Shown here piece by piece: positions 7,653-15,829 of a DNA stretch of 64,000 nt. The notes under the pieces are model-generated. The model was given only the letters and a program-made list of their open reading frames with translations. It made no database searches and was not told the DNA's origin. The translations under genes and the position numbers were made by a program. Origin of the DNA: Olsenella timonensis (GTDB taxonomy: Bacteria > Actinomycetota > Coriobacteriia > Coriobacteriales > Atopobiaceae); contig NZ_LT635455.1 in NCBI RefSeq assembly GCF_900119915.1, positions 868,001 to 932,000 on the forward strand, in the 5' to 3' direction. How positions within the stretch are numbered: the first letter of the stretch is position 1; the number at the start of each line of letters is the position of its first letter.

Positions 7653-8354
7653 TTGGACGCTCAAGAGATCATCGACTTCATCGCCACGGCGCCGAAGAGG
7701 ACGCCGGTCAGGCTGTACGTTCGCGAGAAGTGCGGTATGCGCGTGGACTGGGGGGACGCTCACGTCTACGGCGGGCGCGAGGGCAAGGTCGTCCTCGGCG
7801 AGTGGTCCGCGCTCGAGGGCGTCCTTCTCGCCAACGCAGACGCGATCGAGTACGCCGACGTCGAGTGCGACCGCCGGAACTCCGCCGTGCCCCTGCTCGA
7901 CCTGCGCGGCGTGAACGCCCGCATCGAGCCGGGCGCCATCATCCGCGAGCGCGTGGAGATCGGCGACAACGCCGTGATCATGATGGGCGCCGTCATCAAC
8001 ATCGGGGCCGTGGTGGGCCCGGGGACCATGATCGACATGGGGGCCGTGCTCGGCGGCCGCGCCACGGTGGGCGCCAACTGCCACGTGGGGGCGGGGGCCG
8101 TGCTCGCCGGCGTGGTCGAGCCCGCGTCCGCCACGCCCGTCGTCGTGGAGGACGGCGTCATGATCGGCGCCAACGCCGTGGTGCTGGAGGGCGTGCGCGT
8201 GGGGGAGGGCGCCGTGGTCGCGGCCGGCGCCGTCTGCGTGGAGGACGTGCCCGCCCGCGCCGTCGTGGCCGGGGTCCCCGCCCGCGTCGTCAAGCTGCGC
8301 GACGAGGGGACCGACGCCAAGACCGGGCTCGTCGACGCCCTGCGGAGGCTCTAG
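7653..8354 (+). CDS. dapH: Tetrahydrodipicolinate N-acetyltransferase
   Basis: A 233-residue left-handed beta-helix acyltransferase. Residues 1-80 are the DapH N-terminal domain ([21 protein letters not shown]); after that hexapeptide repeats run through [20 protein letters not shown] to [25 protein letters not shown]. It acetylates tetrahydrodipicolinate and so defines the acetylase branch of DAP synthesis rather than the succinylase or direct dehydrogenase branches. TTG start with GGGAGG six to seven nt upstream, 22 nt after dapB. The aminotransferase and DAP epimerase of the pathway are not in this window. Confidence 0.94.
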   Translation: MDAQEIIDFIATAPKRTPVRLYVREKCGMRVDWGDAHVYGGREGKVVLGEWSALEGVLLANADAIEYADVECDRRNSAVPLLDLRGVNARIEPGAIIRERVEIGDNAVIMMGAVINIGAVVGPGTMIDMGAVLGGRATVGANCHVGAGAVLAGVVEPASATPVVVEDGVMIGANAVVLEGVRVGEGAVVAAGAVCVEDVPARAVVAGVPARVVKLRDEGTDAKTGLVDALRRL

Positions 8355-8394
8355 CGCCGCCCCCCGTCCCGCGCGCCGCGCTTCTCGCCTGCGC

Positions 8395-8400
8395 TATAAT
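8395..8400 (+). promoter_or_regulatory. -10 element before the Asp23/YloU gene
   Basis: A perfect TATAAT 41 nt before the ATG; no convincing -35 is seen 16-18 bp upstream in the GC-rich DNA. Confidence 0.6.
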
Positions 8401-8441
8401 CGTCGGCATGAGACAGCTCTTCCTACTTGAGAGGAGTTCGC

Positions 8442-8789
8442 ATGTCAGGTGTTGTTCCGGGTACGCTCAGGGTCTCCAACGACTGCATCGCGGACCTCGC
8501 CGGCTACGCCGCGCTGGAGTGCTACGGCGTGGTGGGCATGGCCGAGATTGACGAGCAGGCCGGCGTCGCGCGCCTCCTGCCGTCCTTCCGCCTGCGCAAG
8601 GGCATCGACGTCGCCGCCGGCGCGGGCCGCGTCACGGTGGACCTCCACGTGATCGTGGAGCAGGGGGTCAACATGGCCTCCGTCGTCGGCAACCTCACGA
8701 GCTCCGTCAAGTTCCTGCTCAGGCAGATCGCCGAGCTCGACAACGTGGACGTGAGGGTTCACATCGAGGGCCTGCGCAACGCGCGCTAG
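8442..8789 (+). CDS. Asp23/Gls24 family envelope-stress protein (YloU-like)
   Basis: A 115-residue Asp23/DUF322 protein (GTLRVSNDCIADLAGYAALECYGVVGMA; VTVDLHVIVEQGVNM). Family members are small cytoplasmic or membrane-associated proteins, often alkaline-shock induced; the YloU type regularly precedes fakA, as here (43 nt gap). I chose ATG 8442 behind GAGAGGAG; an in-frame ATG five codons earlier lacks a ribosome site. Exact role unknown; linkage to fatty-acid kinase is a conserved neighbourhood in Gram-positives. Confidence 0.88.
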   Translation: MSGVVPGTLRVSNDCIADLAGYAALECYGVVGMAEIDEQAGVARLLPSFRLRKGIDVAAGAGRVTVDLHVIVEQGVNMASVVGNLTSSVKFLLRQIAELDNVDVRVHIEGLRNAR

Positions 8790-8832
8790 CACCTCCCGCA
8801 CCGTAAGGCCGAAAGAGAAAAGGTCCTCGAAG

Positions 8833-10506
8833 ATGATTTCTTCCGTCGTCCGCACATGCTTCCCCGTGGCCGCCAAGGTCGTGGCCGACCGCGCCGAGGA
8901 GATCAACAAGCTCAACGTCTTCCCCGTCCCCGACGGAGACACCGGCACCAACATGTCGCTCACCCTGGGTACGGTCGTCCGCGAGGTCGAGGCGTTGCCC
9001 GCCTCCGCCACGATGGACGACGTCTCAAAGGCCATCACGCACGGCTCGCTCATGGGCGCGCGAGGAAACTCCGGCGTCATCACGAGCCAGATCCTGCGCG
9101 GCATCGCCGAGGGCCTCTGCGACGCCAAGGACCAGGCGCACGCCACCCCGGCCGACGTCGCCCATGCCTTCCGTCGCGGCGTGAGGGTTGCCTTCAAGGC
9201 CGTCCGCAAGCCGGTCGAGGGCACGATCCTCACCGTCCTGCGCGACGTCTCGGCGAGGGCCGACCAGCTCGAGAAGAGCCGCGACCTCACCACGCACGAC
9301 ATGCTGGAGGCCCTCGTCGTCGAGGCCTACGAGTCGGTCGCGCGCACCCCCGAGCTGCTGCCCGTGCTCAAGGAGAACGGCGTCGTGGACTCCGGCGCCT
9401 TCGGCTTCGCCGTCTTCATGGAGGCGTTCGTCAACGCCGCCACCGGCAAGGCCGGCGAGCTCACCGACTTCAAGACCACCGTCGACGCCAAGGCCGACGT
9501 CTCCGCCAAGGTCGCCATCGAGCTCAACGACGACTGGGAGGGCTCCGAGTTCCGCTACTGCAACGAGTTCCTCTTCAAGGCCGAGAGGGACTTCGACGTC
9601 GACGAGTCGCTCGCCTACCTCGCCACCCTCGGCGACTGCGAGCTGATCGTCGGCGCCTACCCCGACTTCAAGGTCCACGTCCACTCCAACGAGCCCAACC
9701 GCGTGCTCGAGTACATGCTGCAGTTTGGCCAGGTCTACGAGGTCTTCATCCACAACATGGACATGGAGTCCCACGACCGCACCGCCAAGATCGCCGCCGA
9801 CCAGGCCGAGGCCGCGGACGAGAAGGACGCGGGCCCGCGCAAGGAGCTCGGCTTCGTCGCGGTGGCGGCGGGATCGGGCGAGGAGGAGATCCTGCGCTCG
9901 CTGGGCGTCGACGTCGTCGTCTCCGGCGGCCAGACCATGAACCCCTCCACGGCCGACATCCTCGCCGCGATCGAGCAGGCCAACGCCGACAACGTGATCG
10001 TCCTGCCCGGCAACGGCAACATTCGCATGGCGGCCGAGGCGGCGGCGTCCGCCTGCGAGGACGCACGCGTCGCCGTGGTCCCCACCAAGACTGTGCTGCA
10101 GGGCTTCTCCGCCATGTTCGCCGTCGACGCCGAGGCAACGCTCGAGGAGAACGTCGAGGCCATGACCGAGGCAATCGCCGGCGTGCGCGGCGGCGAGGTC
10201 ACCACGGCCGTCCGCGACTCCCAGGCGGCCGACGGCAGCCCCATCCACGCCGGCGACGTCATGGGCATCCAGGACGACTCCATCGACGTGGTGGGCTCCG
10301 ACGTCACGCAGGTCACGCTCGACCTCATCGCCAGGATGCAGGACGAGGAGGAGGGCGACTCGCTCACCATCCTCGCCGGACAGGACATGGACGACGCCGC
10401 CTTCGAGGCGCTCGTCTCTGCCATCGAGGAGGCCCAGCCCGACCTCGAGGTCGACCCGCATCGCGGCGAGCAGCCCCTCTACCCCGTGATCTTCTCGATC
10501 GAGTAG
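8833..10506 (+). CDS. fakA: Fatty acid kinase catalytic subunit FakA (DAK2/YloV)
   Basis: A 557-residue protein. Residues 1-190 are a DhaL/DAK2 ATP-binding domain (LNVFPVPDGDTGTNMSLT; GARGNSGVITSQILRG), followed by a middle domain and a C-terminal FakA domain (IVLPGNGNIRMAAEAAA; VVPTKTVLQGFSAMFA). With a fatty-acid-binding FakB (DegV) partner it phosphorylates exogenous fatty acids to acyl phosphates, which PlsX/PlsY can use; plsX lies in this window at 15.8 kb. No fakB is adjacent. Length is typical. It is followed after 3 nt by recG. Confidence 0.93.
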   Translation: MISSVVRTCFPVAAKVVADRAEEINKLNVFPVPDGDTGTNMSLTLGTVVREVEALPASATMDDVSKAITHGSLMGARGNSGVITSQILRGIAEGLCDAKDQAHATPADVAHAFRRGVRVAFKAVRKPVEGTILTVLRDVSARADQLEKSRDLTTHDMLEALVVEAYESVARTPELLPVLKENGVVDSGAFGFAVFMEAFVNAATGKAGELTDFKTTVDAKADVSAKVAIELNDDWEGSEFRYCNEFLFKAERDFDVDESLAYLATLGDCELIVGAYPDFKVHVHSNEPNRVLEYMLQFGQVYEVFIHNMDMESHDRTAKIAADQAEAADEKDAGPRKELGFVAVAAGSGEEEILRSLGVDVVVSGGQTMNPSTADILAAIEQANADNVIVLPGNGNIRMAAEAAASACEDARVAVVPTKTVLQGFSAMFAVDAEATLEENVEAMTEAIAGVRGGEVTTAVRDSQAADGSPIHAGDVMGIQDDSIDVVGSDVTQVTLDLIARMQDEEEGDSLTILAGQDMDDAAFEALVSAIEEAQPDLEVDPHRGEQPLYPVIFSIE

Positions 10507-10509
10507 GCC

Positions 10510-12672
10510 GTGGGGGAGCGCCCCGCCATCGCGTCAGCCGCAGAGAGGGTGCAGAGAACCTGCGCCCTCTCTGACTCTGTGGCGCGCCTGCGCTACGTGA
10601 GGGGCACCCGCGAGGCGGCGCTCGCGCGCCTGGGCATCCGTCGCGTGCGCGACCTGCTCCTGCACGTGCCCCATCGCTATCTCGACTTCACGCACGTCGA
10701 GAAGATCGCGCATGCCGACGTCGGCACCGACGCCACCGTCGTGGCCACGGTCGACCGCGTGGTGCTCAAGCGGCCCCGGCCGCGGCTGCAGATCGTCGAG
10801 CTCTCGGTGGTCGACGACACGGGCGTCCTTCTCGCCACGTTCTTCCGGCAGCCGTGGGTCGCCGAGCAGGTGCACGAGGGCGACGTGGTCGCGCTCTCCG
10901 GGAAGGTCACCTTCGGCTACGGGTTCAAGCAGATGAAGGCCCCCTTCTACGAGGTCGTGACGGGGGAGGGGGGCGCCGGGGGCTATGCCCGGGTGCTGCC
11001 CGTCCACCCGGTGACCGAGGGGGTCAGCGCGAGCTGGATGCGCAGGATCGTGGCGTCGGCGCTCGCCGACGCGGGAGACGTGTGCGACTGGCTGCCCGCG
11101 CGCCTCGCGGCCAAGCGCGGCCTCATGACGCTCGGCCGGGCCCTGCGCGACGTGCACTTCCCGCGCTCGGTTGCCTGCGCCGGGCGCGCGCGGCGCAGGC
11201 TCGCCTACGACGAGCTGCTCTGCCTGCAGCTCGCGCTGCTCTCGCGCCGCCAGATCGAGCTGGCGGGCGCCGAGCCGTGCTCCCACGTGACGGACGGGCC
11301 GCACGTGGGCGCGCTCCTCGCCGCGCTGCCCTTCACCCTCACCGAGGAGCAGCGCGCGGCGGCGGACGAGATCCTCGCCGACATGGCCGCCCCGCGCGTC
11401 ATGAACCGGCTGCTCCTGGGAGACGTCGGCACCGGCAAGACGGCCGTCGCCGCCGTGGCGATCGCGGCCGTGGCCGACACCGGCACCCAGGCGGCCGTCA
11501 TGGCGCCCACCTCCGTGCTCGCCCGCCAGTACGCCGACAAGCTCGGCCCCGTGCTCGACGCCGCGCGCGTGAGCTGGGCGCTCGTCACCGGCTCGACGCC
11601 CGCGCCCGACCGCTCCCGGATCGAGCGGGCGGCCGCCGCCGGCGAGCTCACGGTCGTCTTTGGGACGACGGCGCTGCTCTCCGAGGACCTCGAGTTCTCC
11701 GCGCTCACGCTGGTCGTCATCGACGAGCAGCATCGCTTCGGCGTCGACCAGCGCGCCGCGCTGCGCCGCAAGGGCGCCGGCGCGGACCTGCTCGCCATGA
11801 CCGCGACGCCCATCCCGCGCACGCTCGCCCTCTCGCTCTACGGCGACGTGGACCTCTCGCGCATCCGCCGCCGCCCGCGCGCCGGGGCGGGCGTGACCAC
11901 GCGCGTCATCTCGCCCACCAACCTCGACCTCGCCTGGGGGGCGATCCGCGACGCCACGGCGGCGGGACGGCAGGCCTACGTGGTCTGCCCGCTCGTCGAC
12001 GACGAGGACGACGGCTCGGCCCTCGACGACGTGCCCGAGCCGCTGCGCGGGTCCGCGGAGCGGCCGCGCGCGGCGGTCCCCACCCTAGAGGAGCTGCGCG
12101 TCCAGGTCCTGCCGGGCGTCTCCTGCGACCTCCTCCACGGGCGGATGTCGGCGGCCGAGAAGGACCGGGCCATGGAGCGCTTCCGCAAGGGCGAGACCCA
12201 GGTGCTCGTGACCACCACGGTCGTGGAGGTGGGGGTGGACGTGCCGAACGCCACGGTCATGGTCGTCCTCGACGCCGACCGGTTTGGCCTGGCCACCCTC
12301 CACCAGCTCCGGGGCCGCGTCGGTCGCGGCGACGTGGCGGGGACGGTGTTCCTCTCCTGCGCGGCGAGGCGCGACAGCCGCGCGCGCGAGCGCCTCGCGG
12401 CGCTCGAGGCGACCTCGGACGGCTTCGAGCTCGCCGAGCTCGACCTGCGTCTGCGCCATGAGGGCGAGGTCCTGGGGTATCGTCAGAGCGGTGGCGTCTC
12501 GCTCGAGGTCTCCGACCTCGACGCCGACCGCGACCTCGTGGAGTGGGCGCACGCCGACGCCCGGGAGATCGCGGACGCCGACCCGCGCCTCGTCGCCCCC
12601 GCGCACCGCGCGATGGCGCTCGAGGTGCGCGACAGGTTCGGGGCCTACTTCGAGGAGCTGGAGCGAGCATGA
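10510..12672 (+). CDS. recG: ATP-dependent DNA helicase RecG
   Basis: A 720-residue superfamily 2 helicase that remodels stalled forks and Holliday junctions. An N-terminal wedge/OB region is followed by Walker A LLGDVGTGKTAVA, the DEQH box VIDEQHRFGVDQR, motif III MTATPIPRTLAL, and motifs V/VI in VVEVGVDVPNATVMV and LHQLRGRVGRG. Length is near the family norm (about 690-720). The frame opens at a GTG 3 nt after the fakA stop; the exact N-terminus is uncertain because the first 25 residues are poorly conserved. It overlaps rsmD by 4 nt. Confidence 0.95.
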   Translation: MGERPAIASAAERVQRTCALSDSVARLRYVRGTREAALARLGIRRVRDLLLHVPHRYLDFTHVEKIAHADVGTDATVVATVDRVVLKRPRPRLQIVELSVVDDTGVLLATFFRQPWVAEQVHEGDVVALSGKVTFGYGFKQMKAPFYEVVTGEGGAGGYARVLPVHPVTEGVSASWMRRIVASALADAGDVCDWLPARLAAKRGLMTLGRALRDVHFPRSVACAGRARRRLAYDELLCLQLALLSRRQIELAGAEPCSHVTDGPHVGALLAALPFTLTEEQRAAADEILADMAAPRVMNRLLLGDVGTGKTAVAAVAIAAVADTGTQAAVMAPTSVLARQYADKLGPVLDAARVSWALVTGSTPAPDRSRIERAAAAGELTVVFGTTALLSEDLEFSALTLVVIDEQHRFGVDQRAALRRKGAGADLLAMTATPIPRTLALSLYGDVDLSRIRRRPRAGAGVTTRVISPTNLDLAWGAIRDATAAGRQAYVVCPLVDDEDDGSALDDVPEPLRGSAERPRAAVPTLEELRVQVLPGVSCDLLHGRMSAAEKDRAMERFRKGETQVLVTTTVVEVGVDVPNATVMVVLDADRFGLATLHQLRGRVGRGDVAGTVFLSCAARRDSRARERLAALEATSDGFELAELDLRLRHEGEVLGYRQSGGVSLEVSDLDADRDLVEWAHADAREIADADPRLVAPAHRAMALEVRDRFGAYFEELERA

Positions 12673-13256
12673 GGATCGTCGGCGGAAAGTGGCGGGGGCG
12701 CAGAATCGAGGCGCCGGAGGGGCGTGCCGTGACGCGGCCGACGACCGACCGCATGCGCGAGAGCATGGCGTCGCAGATCCTCTCGGCCTGCGGGCTCGAC
12801 CTCTCGGGCCGCTCGGTGCTCGACGCCTTCGCCGGGTCGGGCGCGATGGGGCTGGAGCTGGTCTCGCGCGGGGCCGCGCGGGCGACCTTCGTGGACCGCG
12901 ACCGTCGCGCCGTGGCGCGCCTCCGGCGCACCGCAGCCTCGCTCGGGGCGGCCGACGGGGAGGTCGCGGCGCTCGCGGGCGACGTGTTCTCGCTCGCCCC
13001 CCGCGGGCTGCCCGGGGCCCCGTTCGACGTCGTGTTCCTCGACCCCCCCTACGCGCTCTCGGCCGAGCGGGTGTCGTCGCTCGTGGACGTGCTCGCGCGC
13101 GGCGGTCAGCTCGCCCCGGGCGCCGTGGTAGTCTACGAGCACGCCGCCGATGCCCCCGGCCTCGACTGCGACGCCCTGGGCCCCGCCCGCTCCAGGACGC
13201 ACGGGATCACGGCGGTCGACCTCATGGTCGCGCGCACGGAAGGGGACACCCAATGA
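12669..13256 (+). CDS. rsmD: 16S rRNA (guanine(966)-N(2))-methyltransferase
   Basis: A 195-residue class I methyltransferase. It begins MRIVGGKWRGRRIEAPEG, has the RPTTDRMRESM element, the SAM loop LDAFAGSGAMGLELVSRG and the catalytic DPPY. It methylates G966 of 16S rRNA. The ATG overlaps the recG stop (ATGA), and its own stop overlaps coaD in the same way. The recG-rsmD-coaD order is widespread in Gram-positives. Confidence 0.95.
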   Translation: MRIVGGKWRGRRIEAPEGRAVTRPTTDRMRESMASQILSACGLDLSGRSVLDAFAGSGAMGLELVSRGAARATFVDRDRRAVARLRRTAASLGAADGEVAALAGDVFSLAPRGLPGAPFDVVFLDPPYALSAERVSSLVDVLARGGQLAPGAVVVYEHAADAPGLDCDALGPARSRTHGITAVDLMVARTEGDTQ

Positions 13257-13765
13257 GCACCGATACCATCACCCACGTCGTCGTCCCGGGCACCTTCGAC
13301 CCGGTGACGCTCGGCCACATCGACGTCATCCGCCGGACGCGCCGGCTCTTTCCGCGCGTGACCGTCGCGGTGGCGGCCTCCGCCAACAAGCACGGCCGCG
13401 GCACCACCTTCACGCTCGACGAGCGCGTCGAGATGATCCGCGAGGCCCTCGTCTGCGAGGGGCTGCCCGACGACATCGAGGTCGCGCCCTTCACCGGGCT
13501 TCTCGTCAGCTTTGCGCGGGAGCTCGGCGCCGGAGGCGTGGTCAAGGGACTGCGCGCCATGACCGACTTCGAGTACGAGCTCCAGCAGGCCGACCTCAAC
13601 AGCCATCTGTCGCCGGACCTCGAGAGCGTCTTCGTCATGTCGAGCCCGCAGTACGGCTACGTGTCGTCCTCGATCGTGCGAGAGATCGCGTCGCTGGGCT
13701 CCGACGTGAGCACGCTCGTGCCCGCCAACGTCAACGCGCGCCTGCTCGAGCGCTACGGGCGGTAG
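13253..13765 (+). CDS. coaD: Phosphopantetheine adenylyltransferase
   Basis: A 170-residue nucleotidyltransferase of CoA synthesis (4'-phosphopantetheine + ATP to dephospho-CoA). It has the GTFDPVTLGHID (T/HxGH) motif near the N-terminus, KGLRAMTDFEYELQ in the middle, and SSIVREIASLGSDVS for the ISSTxVR region. Length is usual. The start is set by the ATGA overlap with rsmD. Confidence 0.96.
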   Translation: MSTDTITHVVVPGTFDPVTLGHIDVIRRTRRLFPRVTVAVAASANKHGRGTTFTLDERVEMIREALVCEGLPDDIEVAPFTGLLVSFARELGAGGVVKGLRAMTDFEYELQQADLNSHLSPDLESVFVMSSPQYGYVSSSIVREIASLGSDVSTLVPANVNARLLERYGR

Positions 13766-14129
13766 GGCGCGCGGACGGCTGCCTCCGCCGCCTGCCGCGG
13801 GCCGCGAATGGACGTTTTTCTCGACAAAACCGTCCACTTGCGGCCCGTCCTTCTCCGCCCATCCGACTACGGGCCGCGGATGGACGCTTCGGCTGCGAGA
13901 ACCGTCTATCTACGGCCCGCGGCGCCGGGGGGACTCCACGGCTCATGGGTGGGCCTTGGCAGGGAAGACGAGAAGGACACCGAAGGCGGGCCGCGGTCGC
14001 CGACGCGAAACCGCCACAACCTGCGGTGTTCCCCGCCCCCTGCGGCGCACCTCACGCGCAATCTGCTACTATGGCCTTTGATGGAGCCTCTGCGCCCACC
14101 GCCGATGAGTCACGCGAAAGGAACCATAG
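13766..14129. repeat. Intergenic region with two tandem 48-bp palindromes
   Basis: No gene is seen. Two related hairpins of equal length lie at 13799-13846 and 13871-13918, start to start 72 bp. Each opens GGGCCGCG(A/G)ATGGACG and closes with the complementary CCGTC(C/T)A...CGGCCC, with a 15-16-nt variable centre. Copy 1 pairs about 15 of 17 arm positions; copy 2 has compensating G-U-compatible changes, suggesting that the folded RNA or cruciform form is what is kept. A promoter for the next gene lies at 14064-14072. Confidence 0.75.
14064..14072 (+). promoter_or_regulatory. Extended -10 promoter of the SepIVA-like gene
   Basis: TGC-TACTAT, an extended -10 about 58 nt before the ATG at 14130. 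The same TGC-TA... form precedes rpmF, guaB, leuS, ileS and the Wzm gene. Confidence 0.5.
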
Positions 14130-14627
14130 ATGCAGCCAGGTGAGGAAATCGAGAGCTTGGTGGACGAGCTCGAGCAGATCGTCAACGAGGCAAAGTCCCC
14201 GCTCATGGACAACGGCCAGAAGAAGATCGTGGACGCCCAGGACGTCTACGAGATCCTCGACGAGATTCGCCGGGTCTTCCCGCAGGAGTTCTCCGACGCG
14301 CGTCGCATCCTCAAGGAGGAGCAGGAGATGCTCGACCGCGCGCAGCAGCAGGCCAACTCGATCATCGCCGACGCCCAGCAGCAGGCGATGATCCTCGCCG
14401 GCGACCAGGAGGTCGTGCGCCTCGCCCAGCAGCAGGCGGACGGCATCCGCGACCAGGCCGCCCAGTACGAGCGCGACACCCGCTACAACGCCGAGGAGTA
14501 CGCCGACACCGTGCTCGCCCACCTCGAGGAGAACCTCAAGAGCCTCACGAGCTCGGTCTCGCGCGTCCGCCAGACCCTCGACGAGAACTCCGGCCCGCGC
14601 AACACCACCAACAACGTGCCCTGGTAG
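14130..14627 (+). CDS. DivIVA/SepIVA-like coiled-coil protein
   Basis: A 165-residue, mostly helical protein rich in Glu/Gln/Ala. A conserved N-terminal helix (EEIESLVDELEQIVNEAKS) is followed by an AQDVYEILDEIRRVFPQEFSDARRIL block and long coiled coil with AQQQA repeats to about residue 150. Position and appearance match the mycobacterial SepIVA (septum/cell-growth DivIVA-family) neighbourhood next to the DUF177-rpmF-rnc genes. It probably acts at sites of division or polar growth. Assignment rests on gene order and the coiled-coil pattern; it is shorter than SepIVA. GAAAGGA ribosome site. Confidence 0.6.
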   Translation: MQPGEEIESLVDELEQIVNEAKSPLMDNGQKKIVDAQDVYEILDEIRRVFPQEFSDARRILKEEQEMLDRAQQQANSIIADAQQQAMILAGDQEVVRLAQQQADGIRDQAAQYERDTRYNAEEYADTVLAHLEENLKSLTSSVSRVRQTLDENSGPRNTTNNVPW

Positions 14628-14635
14628 GCGCCGCC

Positions 14636-15220
14636 ATGGAGCCCATGCCCTTCGCCCTGGACGAGCGCCTCGCGAACGCGGGCGACACCTGCCCGCTCGT
14701 CGGTCACCTCGACGAGCGCTCCTACGAGCTCGGCGACCACGAGTTCGAGCTGCCCGACGGCCTCGACTACGACCTCGTCCTCACCAACGCTGGCGAGGGC
14801 ATCCTCGCGACGGGAATCGTCCGCGCCCACGTGGTGGGCACGTGCGACCGCTGCCTCGACCCCGCCGAGTTCGACGTCGCCGGCGAGGTGGACGGCTACT
14901 ATCTCTTCCACGAGCCCGAGCGTCTCGCGGAGGACGAGGACGAGGCGGACTACGAGCTCGTCTCGCCCGACAACACGATCGACCTCTCCGCGTCGCTCGT
15001 CTCGGCCCTCGTGATGGACACCCCGTTCGTCGTGCTGTGCCGCGACGACTGCCGTGGGCTCTGCCCGGTCTGCGGCGCCAACCTCAACGAGGGGGACTGC
15101 GGGCACGCGGCCGAGCTCGAGGCCCGGCGCGAGGCGGAGCGCCTCGAGTCGTCGCCCTTCTCGGCGCTCGCCGGGCTCGACCTCGGCACGGGGGACGGGC
15201 ACGGTTCCGTCGAGGAGTGA
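14636..15220 (+). CDS. DUF177 / YceD family protein
   Basis: A 194-residue YceD/DUF177 protein. The core has CDRCLDPAEFDVAGEVDGYYL, an acidic LAEDEDEADYEL segment and the C-terminal zinc-like cluster CRDDCRGLCPVCGANLNEGDCGH. The family nearly always sits directly before rpmF, as here, and has been linked to 23S rRNA accumulation. It begins 8 nt after the upstream coiled-coil gene, with no strong ribosome site, so a second ATG three codons later is possible. Confidence 0.9.
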   Translation: MEPMPFALDERLANAGDTCPLVGHLDERSYELGDHEFELPDGLDYDLVLTNAGEGILATGIVRAHVVGTCDRCLDPAEFDVAGEVDGYYLFHEPERLAEDEDEADYELVSPDNTIDLSASLVSALVMDTPFVVLCRDDCRGLCPVCGANLNEGDCGHAAELEARREAERLESSPFSALAGLDLGTGDGHGSVEE

Positions 15221-15255
15221 AGAATTGCTGAGCACGTGCCCTTTTCGCGGACTCG

Positions 15256-15264
15256 TGCTATAGT
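15256..15264 (+). promoter_or_regulatory. rpmF extended -10 promoter
   Basis: TGC-TATAGT (15256-15264), about 78 nt before rpmF, giving it a promoter separate from the DUF177 gene. Confidence 0.6.
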
Positions 15265-15341
15265 GTCTCCTTGCGTGAATTGGTAATGAGCGCCTCCGTG
15301 GGCGAGCGGCGGGCGCCTTCGTGACAAGAGAGGTTTGTGAC

Positions 15342-15521
15342 ATGGCAGTACCCAAGCAGAAGAAGGGCCGCGGCGCCACCCACTCCCGTCGTTCGGCCAA
15401 CAGCAAGCTCGCGGCTCCGGCCCGCTCCGTGTGCCCGCAGTGCGGCGCCCCCAAGCTCCCGCACCACGTGTGCCCCAACTGCGGCCACTACAAGGACCGC
15501 GAGGTCATCGTCACCGAGTAG
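15342..15521 (+). CDS. rpmF: 50S ribosomal protein L32
   Basis: A 59-residue L32: N-terminal MAVPKQKKGRGATHSRRS and a zinc ribbon CPQC...CPNC. The ATG at 15342 matches the family N-terminus and is preceded by AGAGAGG; an upstream in-frame ATG/GTG region does not match. A terminator follows at once. Confidence 0.97.
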   Translation: MAVPKQKKGRGATHSRRSANSKLAAPARSVCPQCGAPKLPHHVCPNCGHYKDREVIVTE

Positions 15522-15546
15522 CTTCTCGGCACAGCATGGCGAGCCT

Positions 15547-15579
15547 GGCCGACTCCCGTTGCGGGAGTCGGCCTTTTTT
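15547..15579 (+). terminator. rpmF terminator
   Basis: A perfect 11-bp stem GGCCGACTCCC / GGGAGTCGGCC with a 5-nt loop, followed by six T. A textbook intrinsic terminator. Confidence 0.95.
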
Positions 15580-15829
15580 GCCCGCGTCGCCCTTCTCGTT
15601 CTTCTCGTCTTTCTCGCCCTTCTCACCCGTCCTGCGAGCAGTTCGATTAGCATGCAGAATCCGGTTTCCTTCTCTATATCTCCAGGTGGAAAAACGGGGA
15701 AAGTCGAACTTTGCTTGTTAATTTGCGTGAGGCGCCCGCCTCGGTGCCCCGAGCCGTCACAGAAGCGACGGTCGGACGAGAAGGACGTGGCATAATGGAG
15801 CGCGGAGAAGAACGTGCGAAGGGGGAGAC
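15580..15829. repeat. rpmF-plsX intergenic region with 9-bp minisatellite
   Basis: Positions 15589-15624 hold four 9-bp units on the minus-strand sense GAGAAGGGC / GAGAAAGAC / GAGAAGAAC / GAGAAGGGC. Two further GAGAAG(G/A)ACGTG motifs stand at 15778-15789 and 15805-15816. An AT-richer patch lies at 15650-15725 with no recognisable gene. The plsX promoter candidate TGG-CATAAT is at 15788-15796. Confidence 0.6.
15788..15796 (+). promoter_or_regulatory. plsX extended -10 promoter
   Basis: TGG-CATAAT, an extended -10 about 34 nt before the plsX ATG. No -35 match. Confidence 0.5.

Noticed and set aside
13799-13918. Possible CRISPR mini-array (regular repeats with variable spacers)
   Set aside because: Only two units, each a hairpin with variability in its own centre, and no cas genes. 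The three units at 44085-44228 fail for the same reasons.
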